From: Bacillota bacterium
GTDB lineage: Bacteria; Bacillota; Clostridia; Acetivibrionales; DUMC01
DNA: 32,806 nt
Direction: 5' to 3'
Assembly: GCA_013314855.1 (NCBI GenBank)
Contig: JABUEW010000040.1
Coordinates: forward strand, 1-32,806
Below, piece by piece: positions 15,051 to 23,148 of this stretch (positions are counted from its first letter, which is position 1; the number at the start of each line of letters is the position of its first letter). Below the pieces are notes generated by a model. That model was not told the DNA's origin and ran no database searches. It saw nothing but the letters and a program-made list of their open reading frames with translations. The position numbers and the translations under genes were made by a program.

Positions 15051-16283
15051 ATGAGAAATAAAGCCAGAAACTCTACAGACATGAAATTTTATAACAGAAA
15101 TACCATTTTGAAAATAATTCAAAGAAGTCCGGTATCCAGAGCTGAATTAGCGCGTAAAACAGGACTTACACGGGCAGCTGTTTCGTTAATAATAGACGAA
15201 TTAATCAAGGAGGGTATCGTTGTTGAAACAGGTACCGGTGAGGCTGAATACGGCAGGAAACCGGTGCTCCTTGAAATAAACCCTGACTGTTATTATGTAG
15301 TAGGTTTGAATATCTCCAGAAGCGGTTATTCTACAGGCATTGTAGATATAAAGGGTAATTTGAAAAGCAGGTATGATTTCAGCAATAATGTGAAAGCTTC
15401 TTTGGAAAATGAACTAAATCATATTAAGTATGCTTTAAATAAATTAATAAAAAATTCGGGAATTGAGGAGGAAAAAATCCTGGGGCTTGGAATAAGTGCC
15501 CCCGGCCCATTAGATGTTTATAATGGCATCATATTAAATCCCCCGAATTTTAGTTTATGGCATGGGGTTAACATAATAGATGAACTTAAGAAAGATATCC
15601 CTTTAAAAATGTTTCTTGAAAACAATTCTACTGCCCTTACATTAGCCGAGAAGAATATTGGCAAAGGACCCAAGTTTAGTAATTTTATACTCATTGTTGT
15701 AGATACAGGAATAGGTGCGGGTATTGTAATTGATGATAAACTGTATCGGGGAGAAGGGGGGTTTGGTTGTGAAATAGGCCATACAACAATAGATGTTAAT
15801 GGAAAAGCGTGTAGTTGTGGAAATACAGGATGTCTGGAGGTATATGCATCTATTCCGGCAGTTTTACAAAAGGCTGCCCAATATGATAATGGGATAAAAT
15901 CGTGGAAAGATATTGTAGATAAAGCTGAGCAGGGTAATAATTACTGTCTAAAAATAATAAAGGAGGAGGCCCGCTTATTAGCTGCAGCTATTGTTAATAT
16001 AATAAATATTTTGGAGCTTGAAGCAGTTGTATTAACAGGATACATTAATTACAAGCCCAATATGCTTATGGACTTGATTCGTGAGTATGTGGGAAAAACT
16101 GCAATTACGAGAAACATCCGCTCTACAAAAATATACAGTTCTTCGCTGGATGAAAACTCTGATATTATAGCCGCTGCAGCAGTAGTTATCGATAAGTTTT
16201 TCAGCTACCCTCATTTCTTATTTTCTCCTACTTCCCATATCCATGAGGGTGAGCTTTATGCCAATTCCATGCAGTTTCAATAA
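15051..16283 (+). CDS. ROK-family transcriptional repressor (NagC/XylR type)
   Basis: A 410-residue sugar-responsive repressor. Residues ~15-60 form a winged helix (ILKIIQRSPVSRAELARKTG, then LTRAAVSLIIDELIKEGIVV); the rest is a ROK sugar-kinase fold with LGLGISAPGPLD, VVDTGIGAGIVID, the sugar-site EIGHTTID, and the structural zinc motif CSCGNTGCLE. GGGAGG lies 13 bases before the ATG, somewhat far. It is the second gene after the HAD hydrolase and likely represses its own promoter. Homology seems to end near VIDKFFS; the last ~20 residues read into the 3' end of the convergent galE and overlap it by 56 bp, suggesting loss of an original stop codon. The inducer is unknown. Confidence 0.9.
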   Translation: MRNKARNSTDMKFYNRNTILKIIQRSPVSRAELARKTGLTRAAVSLIIDELIKEGIVVETGTGEAEYGRKPVLLEINPDCYYVVGLNISRSGYSTGIVDIKGNLKSRYDFSNNVKASLENELNHIKYALNKLIKNSGIEEEKILGLGISAPGPLDVYNGIILNPPNFSLWHGVNIIDELKKDIPLKMFLENNSTALTLAEKNIGKGPKFSNFILIVVDTGIGAGIVIDDKLYRGEGGFGCEIGHTTIDVNGKACSCGNTGCLEVYASIPAVLQKAAQYDNGIKSWKDIVDKAEQGNNYCLKIIKEEARLLAAAIVNIINILELEAVVLTGYINYKPNMLMDLIREYVGKTAITRNIRSTKIYSSSLDENSDIIAAAAVVIDKFFSYPHFLFSPTSHIHEGELYANSMQFQ

Positions 16284-17214
16284 TTGTGTGCAGGTCATTA
16301 TATTGGGGTTGCCATTTTAATTCCCTTTTTATCTTTTCCGAAGAAGCTACCAGAACTGCAGGGTCCCCCGGTCTCCTATCCGATATTACAGTTTTGATAT
16401 CAATACCCGTAACTTCTTTGGCTATATTTATAACTTCCTTAACTGAAAACCCCTGCCCGTTGCCCAAATTATAAATAGTACTCTCTCCTCCATCCCTTAA
16501 ATGCTTTAATGCTAGGACATGGGCCTTAGCTAAATCGGTTACATGAATATAATCCCTGATACATGTACCGTCCGGAGTATTGTAGTCATTTCCGAAGATA
16601 CGGATATTTTCCCTTTTTCCCAATGCAACTTGCAAAACCAAGGGTATTAAATGAGTTTCAGGGTTGTGGTCTTCTCCAATTTTACCTGAAGGGTGCGCTC
16701 CCGCTGCATTGAAATATCTAAGGGATACATATTTTATTCCATAGGCTTTATCGGCCCATTTTAGCGCTTTTTCAACTGCAAGCTTAGTTTCTCCATATGG
16801 ATTTGTAGGCAGAGTATTATCAGTTTCCTGTATGGGAATATTTTCAGGTTCTCCATAAGTAGCCGCTGTTGATGAGAAAACAATGTTTTTGACGTTATAC
16901 TTTTCCATTTTACTAATAAGCCTTAATGTACCTATAACGTTATTGTTATAGTATTTTAAAGGGTCTACCGTACTTTCCCCCACGAGGGAGTAAGCAGCGA
17001 AATGTACTACTGCTTCAATCTCATTTTCATTAAATACTTTATCCAAAAACTCTTCATCACACAAGTTGCCGCAGTATAATTTACCTCCCAACACTGCCTT
17101 CTTATGTCCTTTTTCAAGGGTATCAACAATAACAACCTCTTCAGAAGCCTCTAAAAATTCCAATACAGTGTGGCTTCCTATATAACCTGCTCCCCCTGTA
17201 ACTAAAATTGCCAT
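16228..17214 (-). CDS. galE: UDP-glucose 4-epimerase (GalE)
   Basis: Interconverts UDP-galactose and UDP-glucose with bound NAD in the Leloir pathway. The 328-residue protein has the Rossmann motif GGAGYIGSH at residues 7-15, the catalytic Tyr140-xxx-Lys144 in PYGETK, and the upstream Ser/Thr motif FSSTAATYG, all of short-chain dehydrogenase type. Length is normal for bacterial GalE. It begins 13 bp after galK and closes the galT-galK-galE operon. Its 3' end overlaps the convergent ROK gene. Confidence 0.96.
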   Translation of the reverse strand: MAILVTGGAGYIGSHTVLEFLEASEEVVIVDTLEKGHKKAVLGGKLYCGNLCDEEFLDKVFNENEIEAVVHFAAYSLVGESTVDPLKYYNNNVIGTLRLISKMEKYNVKNIVFSSTAATYGEPENIPIQETDNTLPTNPYGETKLAVEKALKWADKAYGIKYVSLRYFNAAGAHPSGKIGEDHNPETHLIPLVLQVALGKRENIRIFGNDYNTPDGTCIRDYIHVTDLAKAHVLALKHLRDGGESTIYNLGNGQGFSVKEVINIAKEVTGIDIKTVISDRRPGDPAVLVASSEKIKRELKWQPQYNDLHTIIETAWNWHKAHPHGYGK

Positions 17215-17227
17215 ATATCTTTACCTC

Positions 17228-18412
17228 CTATATAATTTCCCGGGCTCCATCTCCTGTTTCGGACACATAAAATGTTGCTTCCAGCCCAACCCTCTCCTTA
17301 TATCTTCTGCCTACTTCCTCAATAAACCTACCAATTGCATCCTCTCTTACAATACTTACCGTGCATCCTCCAAAGCCGGCTCCTGTCATCCTCGAACCTA
17401 AAACCCCGTCAATTTTCAATGCCTCTTCTACCAGGGTATCCAGTTCAATTCCCGTAACTTCATACAAATCTCTTAAAGAGTTATGAGACTCTACCATCAG
17501 TTTCCCAAAACCACTTAAATTTCCTTCATTTAATGCATTTACGGATTTGAGTACTCTGTCATTCTCCGATATTACATGATCAACTCTTTTCCTAATAACC
17601 TCATCCTTTATTAAATGCTTGTATTCATTAAACTGCACATAAGATATTTCCCCTAGATAACTTGCGTTTGGAAAAGCTGATTTTAGCATTTCAAGGCCTG
17701 CTTCACATTCCCTTCTTCTCTCATTGTACTTGGAATCTGCAAGACTCCTTTTCTTATTTGTGTTGGCTATAACTATTTTACTGTCTTTTAAGTTTAATGG
17801 CACCAGCTTATAGCTTAAATCTTTAGCATCAAGGAATATTGCATGGTTTGCCTTTCCCATAGCTGACGCAAACTGGTCCATAATACCGCAGTTTACACCT
17901 ACATATAAGTTTTCTGCTTTTTGCCCAATCTTAGCCAGTTCAACAAGGTCAATTTCTTTATCTAAACCAAAAGTCTCCTTTCCAATGGTTGCCAATGCCA
18001 ATGCAGTGGATACCTCAATAGAAGCAGATGAGGAAAGACCTGCTCCATAAGGTATTGTACCATGGTATAGCATATCACATCCTGTAATTTTATACCCGTG
18101 CTTTTGCAATTGGTCGGCCACTCCCAATTGGTAGTTGCCCCATTTTAAATCCCTATACTCGTTAAGCCTGTCAAGAGAGGCTTCTACCCTGTCTTCCAGG
18201 TCTGTAGCAGCCAGCCTTATTATTGTGTCATTCCTTGGCCTTACAATTACGGTTGTGTCCATTGTAAGGGCTGCAGGGAACACATAGCCGCCGTTATAGT
18301 CGGTATGCTCTCCAATTAAGTTCACACGGCCGGGAGATGCAAATACCCGAATTCCCTCCTCCAAGCCACCATATATTTCAATAAACCTTTTCTTAAGCTC
18401 ATCAATTGTCAT
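17228..18412 (-). CDS. galK: Galactokinase (GalK)
   Basis: Phosphorylates galactose at C1 using ATP. The 394-residue protein carries the galactokinase signature GRVNLIGEHTDYNGG near residue 30, the GHMP-kinase ATP loop GAGLSSSASIEV near 120, the CGIMDQFASAMG motif with the catalytic Asp, and the C-terminal TGAGFGGCTVSIV. GGAGG lies 9 bases before the ATG. It sits 21 bp after galT and 13 bp before galE, so the three are surely one transcript. It feeds on galactose released by the GH4 enzyme encoded 2 kb upstream. Confidence 0.97.
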   Translation of the reverse strand: MTIDELKKRFIEIYGGLEEGIRVFASPGRVNLIGEHTDYNGGYVFPAALTMDTTVIVRPRNDTIIRLAATDLEDRVEASLDRLNEYRDLKWGNYQLGVADQLQKHGYKITGCDMLYHGTIPYGAGLSSSASIEVSTALALATIGKETFGLDKEIDLVELAKIGQKAENLYVGVNCGIMDQFASAMGKANHAIFLDAKDLSYKLVPLNLKDSKIVIANTNKKRSLADSKYNERRRECEAGLEMLKSAFPNASYLGEISYVQFNEYKHLIKDEVIRKRVDHVISENDRVLKSVNALNEGNLSGFGKLMVESHNSLRDLYEVTGIELDTLVEEALKIDGVLGSRMTGAGFGGCTVSIVREDAIGRFIEEVGRRYKERVGLEATFYVSETGDGAREII

Positions 18413-18433
18413 ATGATAAAACCTCCTACCTTC

Positions 18434-19402
18434 TCACTTGTTTGTAAACCTTTTATAAGCCTCTCTCAATTCCCCTGCCTTCTCTTCAGGTTTTGTAGGA
18501 TTTGCGTGGGCCCATGCCCCCGTTTCACTGGAAGCATTAAATTTCTGCTTGTTGGCAGCCCTGAGAGGCGGGAAAAACTCTATGTGAAAATGATAGTAAT
18601 CACTAAAATCCCCACTGTTTACAGGGTCCTGGTGCATACACATCATGTAGGGAAACTGAAATCCAAAAAGAGAATCCAGAGTTCCTGCAGCGTCCCTGAC
18701 TGTTTGTGCTAAACTTAGTTTCTCACTCTCTGTAAACTGGCTCAGGTTTTGAATATGCCTTTTGGATGCTATATAAATACCATAAGGATACTCGGTAAAG
18801 AAAGGTAAGAATACCACAAAATGCTCGTCTTCAAAGATTACCCTTTCTTTAAACTCCATTTCATCCTTTATCATATCACAGATAAGGCATGCGCTGTTCT
18901 CATTATGATATTCTTTGCATGCATCAAGTTCCAATTCAAGTTTTTTAGGGATATATGAATACCCATAAATCTGCCCATGAGGATGAGGCATGGTTACACC
19001 TACCAGTTCTCCCCTGTTTTCAAAAATGAAGATGTATTTGATTTTTTCATCTTTCCTAAGCTCAATAAACCTTTCAGTCCATAAATCTACCAATTTTTTT
19101 ACATGCTCTACCGAAAGCTCGGGTAAAGTAACTGTATGCTGTGGTGAATAAAGTATAACTTCACATTTCCCGTAAGCTTCTTTTATTTTATAAAACTTTG
19201 TAGGTACATCATCAGGAACAGGAGGATTCTGTGATAACGACGGAAAATCATTGTCGTATTTTAATACTTCATAGTTGTCCGGCACCTTGCCCGACCCTGG
19301 GCAAAAAGGGCACCAATCTTTGGGCATCTGGGGCCTGTTCTGCCGGTGAGAAGCTATAATAACCCAATCTTTAATTAAAGGGTGCCACCTTAATTCAGCC
19401 AT
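18434..19402 (-). CDS. galT: Galactose-1-phosphate uridylyltransferase (GalT)
   Basis: Exchanges UMP between UDP-glucose and galactose-1-phosphate. The 322-residue protein of the HIT-like type I family has zinc-ligand cysteines CPFCPG near residue 32, the nucleophile motif HPHGQIYGY near residue 140, and FPPLRAANKQKFNAS with the C-terminal ligand region. A second CLICDM pair precedes the C-terminal half. AGGTG lies about 10 bases before the ATG. It is the first gene of galTKE and is divergent from an AraC regulator. Confidence 0.96.
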   Translation of the reverse strand: MAELRWHPLIKDWVIIASHRQNRPQMPKDWCPFCPGSGKVPDNYEVLKYDNDFPSLSQNPPVPDDVPTKFYKIKEAYGKCEVILYSPQHTVTLPELSVEHVKKLVDLWTERFIELRKDEKIKYIFIFENRGELVGVTMPHPHGQIYGYSYIPKKLELELDACKEYHNENSACLICDMIKDEMEFKERVIFEDEHFVVFLPFFTEYPYGIYIASKRHIQNLSQFTESEKLSLAQTVRDAAGTLDSLFGFQFPYMMCMHQDPVNSGDFSDYYHFHIEFFPPLRAANKQKFNASSETGAWAHANPTKPEEKAGELREAYKRFTNK

Positions 19403-19440
19403 GGACCATACACCTTTCTTAATAAATTACTTACTGTTAT

Positions 19441-19468
19441 ATTTTACCCTATATTACCTAAAAGTAAA
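19441..19468 (-). promoter_or_regulatory. Candidate galTKE promoter
   Basis: Minus-strand TTTACT (19463-19468), a 16-bp spacer, and TAAAAT (19441-19446, five of six consensus bases), about 40 bp before the galT start. The -35 is weak, as expected for an activator-dependent promoter, and the regulator palindrome at 19477-19512 lies immediately upstream. Confidence 0.45.
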
Positions 19469-19476
19469 TAGCAATA

Positions 19477-19512
19477 TGTTATCTAAATATGGTATAATGT
19501 TGTATAGTAACA
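19477..19512. promoter_or_regulatory. Operator/promoter of the first AraC gene
   Basis: An interrupted palindrome (TGTTA ... TAACA, with CTA/TATAG matches inside) surrounds an extended -10, TGGTATAAT (19490-19498), for the plus-strand AraC gene. TGTTATC and TGTTGTA also recur in direct orientation 21 bp apart (19477, 19498). The region aligns closely with that of the second AraC gene at 21940-21974. It also lies upstream of the galTKE -35. Autoregulation and gal activation are inferred. Confidence 0.5.
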
Positions 19513-19612
19513 GTATATGATTACCTTTGCGGAATAAATAAAAGAATGATAGTTATACATGCTTGGTAGCATAAAAAATACCTTAGAAATAAAATGTTTT
19601 AAAGGTGTACCT

Positions 19613-20434
19613 ATGCTTGAAAAATTTTATATAGCCCAATACAATAACACAGATTTAAATATGTACCGGTGTGGTATAGAGGACTGCTTACCCGGTCACT
19701 CCTGGGGTCCTGCCATAAGGGACCATTATATTATTCATTATATTATAGGTGGGAAAGGCATTTTCCAGGCTAGAGGATTAACTTATCATCTGGAAAAAGG
19801 CTACGGCTTTTTAATATGCCCAAATACAATAGTATATTATGCTGCAGACACCAAAGAACCATGGAGTTACACATGGGTAGGTTTCCATGGGCTTAAAGCG
19901 GAAACTTATCTGAACCTGGCCAATCTTTCTATTGGCAACCCAATTTTTAGATATGATAAAGATGATTTCCTCCTAAATTGTTTCAAGCAGATGATTAACA
20001 GCATGAATCTGACAAAAGGCAGGGAAGCAAGGTTGATTGGCCTCTTATATACTCTACTGTCGCAACTTATTGAATGCGCCGATGATAATAAAAGCCATAA
20101 AAAAAAGAAAAACATAAAAGAAGAACATCTTAAAAAAGCAGTAGAATATATTGCCATGAATTACTCAAGAGAAATTAGCATCGGGAATATTGCCACCCAT
20201 GTCGGCCTGGACAGAAGTTATCTATATTCCATCTTTAAGCAATATCTTTCTACTTCACCCCAGGGCTTTCTTATTAATTTCCGTATGGATAAAGCGTGTG
20301 AACTTATGCTGGATCCTTCTCTTTCAATAGGAGATATTGCCCGTTCGGTAGGATATGAAGATCCGCTGCTTTTTTCAAAAGTATTTAAAAAAATAAAAGG
20401 AGCCTCTCCACGGGAATACAGGAGAGGCCGGTAG
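19613..20434 (+). CDS. AraC-family regulator of galactose genes (paralogue 1)
   Basis: A 273-residue cytoplasmic regulator: an N-terminal cupin-like sugar-binding domain (HYIIGGKGIFQARGLTYHL, then GYGFLICPNTIVYYAAD) and a C-terminal AraC double HTH (ISIGNIATHVGLDRSYLYSI, then SIGDIARSVGYEDPLLFSKV). The ATG at 19613 is chosen over an ATG at 19559, because AAAGGTG lies just before it and the start then aligns residue for residue with its paralogue encoded at 22004. It is divergent from galTKE and converges with the GH4 gene, with 5 bp between stop codons. The likely effector is galactose or an alpha-galactoside; that is inferred from neighbours. Confidence 0.9.
   Translation: MLEKFYIAQYNNTDLNMYRCGIEDCLPGHSWGPAIRDHYIIHYIIGGKGIFQARGLTYHLEKGYGFLICPNTIVYYAADTKEPWSYTWVGFHGLKAETYLNLANLSIGNPIFRYDKDDFLLNCFKQMINSMNLTKGREARLIGLLYTLLSQLIECADDNKSHKKKKNIKEEHLKKAVEYIAMNYSREISIGNIATHVGLDRSYLYSIFKQYLSTSPQGFLINFRMDKACELMLDPSLSIGDIARSVGYEDPLLFSKVFKKIKGASPREYRRGR
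20402..20428 (+). terminator. Possible terminator hairpin inside the 3' end of AraC paralogue 1
   Basis: GCCTCTCC (20402-20409) and GGAGAGGC (20421-20428) form an 8-bp GC-rich perfect stem with an 11-base loop, overlapping the last codons. It is followed within 9 bases only by a short TATTTT. The tight convergence with the GH4 gene leaves no other room for a terminator, but the U-run is poor. Confidence 0.35.
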
Positions 20435-20439
20435 TATTT

Positions 20440-21762
20440 TCATGTCCTGTGCTTAAACTGGGGCAACCAATCCTTGTTTGCCTCGAACATCTCGTCCACC
20501 ATCGCTTTTATTTCCGACAGGCTCAATACTGCAGAAGTTAATGGATCAAAGCATATGGCATGGAATACTTTTCTCGGATCACCGGTTATTGCTGCTTCTA
20601 CGGCTAATTCTTCACACCTTGCGCTAATATTGTTTAAAATTGCCAGGTGGTCCGGTAATGGTCCTACATGAATCGGGTCAAGCCCTCGTTTCGAAGCCAG
20701 AATGGGTACTTCTACGCAACAGCCTTCCGGCAGGTTGTCAATAAGGCCGAAGTTCCTGACATTCCCGTTAAATTCAAACATAGTACCGTCGCCTATGGTT
20801 GCATTAAAAATACTGGCTGCATACTCATGTCCTCTTTTTAAGTCGATCGTATCCCTATTTAACCATTCTTCTATATCCTTCTTCCATGTATCTTCTCTCT
20901 CAAGGTAATGCTTCAATATATAGGCATACTCTCCAGGATTCCAGCCTGTACCATGTGTACAATATTTCTCAATAAGATCGGGCCTTTTCCTAAACCAGGC
21001 ATTATATTCCGAATTGTGCCCGCTAGACTCGGTAACATAGTAATCCAGGTGCAGGAACATTTCGTTTCTAACCTGTTCTTCATTATAAATTTCAGGTCTT
21101 TTAATAGCTTCTCTTATTAAAGGATAAGCGTCTTTTCCATTCCATTTAAATTCAAGATACCATGCCTGGTGGTTGATACCGGCACAAAGATATGTAATTT
21201 CCTCCATGGGTGCCCCAATCCATCTTGCCAGCATTTGAGCTGTTCCCTGGACACTGTGGCAAAGCCCCGTCAACTTAACCTTTGTTTCACCCTGCATAGC
21301 CCTGCACAGCATAGCCATTGGGTTTGTATAGTTTAAAAATATTGCATCCGGACAATAACGCTCTATATCCCTGCATATATCAAGCATTACCGGTATTGTC
21401 CTCAGTGCTCTGAATATTCCCGAAGGTCCCCTGGTATCTCCCACATTAATGTCAACCCCATATTTTTTTGGTATCTCAATGTCGTAGCGCCACACATGAA
21501 CTCCTCCGGCAAGGATCGTACATACAACACCATCCGCATCTTTTAAAGCTTCAGCCCTGTCTTTGGTAGCAATTACTTTAGCCGGGTAGTTTCCTGCCGC
21601 AACAATTTTGTCTACAGCTTTCTTTATATAGGCAAGCCTTTCGTCATCAATGTCCATAAGTGCTATGGTACAATCATTAAACGCAGGGAAAGAAAGAATA
21701 TCCCGGACAAGGGATCTGGTAAATCCAAAACTTCCCGCCCCTATAAACGCTATTTTCTTCAT
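20440..21762 (-). CDS. melA: Alpha-galactosidase, glycoside hydrolase family 4 (MelA type)
   Basis: Cytoplasmic NAD+- and Mn2+-dependent glycosidase releasing galactose from melibiose, raffinose-type or other alpha-galactosides by a redox mechanism. The 440-residue protein has the N-terminal Rossmann motif FIGAGSFGF, the NYTNPMAM motif (Asn147), the metal motif LCHSVQ (Cys168-His169) and GINHQAW (His198). CHSV rather than CHEV is the form seen in alpha-galactosidases. No ribosome binding site stronger than GAGGGG is seen before the ATG. It is divergent from AraC paralogue 2 and should feed galTKE. Other GH4 specificities (for example alpha-glucuronidase) are possible but less likely here. Confidence 0.88.
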   Translation of the reverse strand: MKKIAFIGAGSFGFTRSLVRDILSFPAFNDCTIALMDIDDERLAYIKKAVDKIVAAGNYPAKVIATKDRAEALKDADGVVCTILAGGVHVWRYDIEIPKKYGVDINVGDTRGPSGIFRALRTIPVMLDICRDIERYCPDAIFLNYTNPMAMLCRAMQGETKVKLTGLCHSVQGTAQMLARWIGAPMEEITYLCAGINHQAWYLEFKWNGKDAYPLIREAIKRPEIYNEEQVRNEMFLHLDYYVTESSGHNSEYNAWFRKRPDLIEKYCTHGTGWNPGEYAYILKHYLEREDTWKKDIEEWLNRDTIDLKRGHEYAASIFNATIGDGTMFEFNGNVRNFGLIDNLPEGCCVEVPILASKRGLDPIHVGPLPDHLAILNNISARCEELAVEAAITGDPRKVFHAICFDPLTSAVLSLSEIKAMVDEMFEANKDWLPQFKHRT

Positions 21763-21826
21763 AAATTATACGCACCCCTCTGTTTTATATTTTGTTGTTT
21801 TCTTGTCTTACAAACTATGGTATTTT

Positions 21827-21855
21827 TATTTACAAAAATAAAACTTTACACTCAA
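21827..21855 (-). promoter_or_regulatory. Candidate promoter of the GH4 gene
   Basis: Minus-strand TTGAGT (21850-21855), a 17-bp spacer, and TAAATA (21827-21832). It is followed by a leader of about 60 bases. An alternative TTGTAA-18-TATAAA lies closer to the gene. The first is favoured because two phased direct repeats stand 5 bp upstream of its -35. Confidence 0.45.
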
Positions 21856-21860
21856 CCATA

Positions 21861-21891
21861 AACATGCTTTACTTTTTACTAACATGCTTTA
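21861..21891. promoter_or_regulatory. Phased direct repeats, probable AraC activator site
   Basis: AACATGCTTTA occurs at 21861-21871 and again at 21881-21891, a 20-bp period that puts both on one face of the helix. AraC-family activators bind such direct repeats next to the -35. The TGCT-TA core recurs at 21940 and 21961 in the second AraC gene's own promoter. Confidence 0.55.
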
Positions 21892-21939
21892 TTCCATAAC
21901 TTAATTTTAACAACTTCTACTGACAAGTAAATGGAAATG

Positions 21940-21974
21940 TGCTATACTAATATGGCATAATGCTAGTATAAGCA
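21940..21974. promoter_or_regulatory. Operator/promoter of the second AraC gene
   Basis: TGCTATACTA (21940-21949) and TAGTATAAGCA (21964-21974) form an interrupted palindrome around TGGCATAAT (21953-21961), an extended -10 for the plus-strand AraC gene. TGCTA also recurs directly at 21940 and 21961 (21-bp period). It matches the first AraC promoter region over roughly 50 bp, including AAGTAAAT on its left. Confidence 0.5.
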
Positions 21975-22003
21975 ATAATCGAAATAGGAGTGAATTGCCT
22001 TAT

Positions 22004-22834
22004 ATGATGGAAATTGTGCCTATTGAAAGGCTAAATACGACGGATTTAAATATGTATCAATGCGGTACAGAGAGATGCAAACCGGGACACTATTACGGGC
22101 CGGCAGTAAGAGACTATTTTCTCATTCATTATATTTCCGAGGGTAAGGGTATTTTCCAGGTAGGAGATACTATATATAATTTGAGCGGCGGGCAGGGTTT
22201 TTTAATATGTCCGGGGATAGTTACTTATTATCAGGCAGACTTTGAAGACCCCTGGAATTACTCCTGGGTCGGCTTTCATGGACTAAAAGCAGAATTTTAT
22301 CTCAAGAAAGCAAACCTTTCTGCTGAAAACCCTATTTTTACATATAGAAAAGATAAATTTATAGAAAACTGTTTCAAACAAATGCTTGAATCCAAACAAA
22401 TGCCAAAATCTAAAGAAATCAGGCTTTTAGGATTCCTATACCTTTTTCTTTCCCAATTGATAGAGGAAAACAATCAGCCACTTTTCCTGGAAGAAGATAT
22501 TAACAGAAAGGAGCAATATGTAAAAAAGATAGTAGAGTTTATTGAAATAAACTATTCCAGGAAGGTAAGCATAAGGGAAATAGCACGCTATGTGGGCTTG
22601 GACAGAAGTTACATGGGTGCAATATTCAAAGAATACTTTAACACTTCACCTCAGAACTATTTAATAAATTTTAGAATAAACAAAGCCTGTACCTTGATGA
22701 AAAACCCAAGTTTATCCATAGGCGATATTTCCCGCTCGGTAGGCTATGATGACCCACTGTTATTCTCAAAAATGTTTAAAAAAATAAAGGGTATGTCTCC
22801 AAGGGTATACAGGAAAAAGAACATAATAACATAA
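22004..22834 (+). CDS. AraC-family regulator of the GH4 gene (paralogue 2)
   Basis: A 276-residue paralogue of the regulator at 19613-20434, with the same cupin domain (HYISEGKGIFQVGDTIYNL) and double HTH (VSIREIARYVGLDRSYMGAI, SIGDISRSVGYDDPLLFSKM); by eye well over half of the residues are identical. ATG 22004 aligns with the paralogue start; AGGAG is 13 bases before it, and an in-frame TTG at 21995 sits 4 bases after that AGGAG, so the true start is uncertain. It is divergent from the GH4 gene. Its stop codon ends 1 bp from the 3' end of the convergent tRNA gene. Confidence 0.88.
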   Translation: MMEIVPIERLNTTDLNMYQCGTERCKPGHYYGPAVRDYFLIHYISEGKGIFQVGDTIYNLSGGQGFLICPGIVTYYQADFEDPWNYSWVGFHGLKAEFYLKKANLSAENPIFTYRKDKFIENCFKQMLESKQMPKSKEIRLLGFLYLFLSQLIEENNQPLFLEEDINRKEQYVKKIVEFIEINYSRKVSIREIARYVGLDRSYMGAIFKEYFNTSPQNYLINFRINKACTLMKNPSLSIGDISRSVGYDDPLLFSKMFKKIKGMSPRVYRKKNIIT

Positions 22835-22835
22835 A

Positions 22836-22911
22836 TGGTGGGCGATGAGGGGCTCGAACCCCCGACTTTCACCACGTCAAGATGACACTCTACCAGCTGA
22901 GTTAATCGCCC
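22836..22911 (-). tRNA. tRNA-Val (anticodon GAC)
   Basis: A complete 76-base cloverleaf: acceptor GGGCGAT/ATCGCCC, D-arm ACTC/GAGT, anticodon arm TCATC/GGTGA with loop TTGACGT (anticodon GAC, valine), T-arm GGGGG/CCCTC with loop TTCGAGC, and an encoded CCA end. One U-G pair each in the anticodon and T stems. It has its own consensus promoter. Confidence 0.96.
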
Positions 22912-22936
22912 TTGCATATAATCCTTGCATATAATA
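22911..22936. repeat. 13-bp tandem duplication in the tRNA leader
   Basis: CTTGCATATAAT occurs at 22911-22922 and 22924-22935, two adjacent 13-bp units that begin at the first base of the tRNA. It falls between the predicted transcription start and the mature 5' end, so it lengthens the RNase P leader. Confidence 0.8.
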
Positions 22937-22964
22937 TTATAAATGGATTTAATTTGTGTGTCAA
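22936..22964 (-). promoter_or_regulatory. Consensus promoter of the tRNA-Val gene
   Basis: Minus-strand TTGACA (22959-22964), a 17-bp spacer and TATAAT (22936-22941): both boxes perfect, with a start expected about 18 bases upstream of the mature tRNA. Typical for a stable RNA gene. Confidence 0.85.
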
Positions 22965-23076
22965 CTAATAATTTTCGTTAGGGTGTTACTATTATTGCAA
23001 CTTTTTCTTGTACATGTTAAAATACATCTGTAGCATATTTAGCTGTTTCTGTATTTTATTTTCTGTACTCTGTATA

Positions 23077-23105
23077 TTGATTTTCTATGGCAAAAATAGT
23101 AATAT
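23077..23105 (+). promoter_or_regulatory. Weak candidate promoter for the DUF4153 gene
   Basis: TTGATT (23077-23082), a 17-bp spacer, TAATAT (23100-23105). TAATATTAT is directly repeated 13 bp apart here (23100, 23113). The match is modest in an AT-rich setting. Confidence 0.3.
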
Positions 23106-23148
23106 TATGCTGTAATATTATTCCGACTCAATTTCAAAGGATGAAGAT

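Noticed and set aside
14223-15082. Minus-strand ORFs of up to 145 codons under the HAD gene
   Set aside because: The plus strand carries all HAD motifs; the antisense peptides are Phe/Tyr/Cys-rich as expected for shadows.
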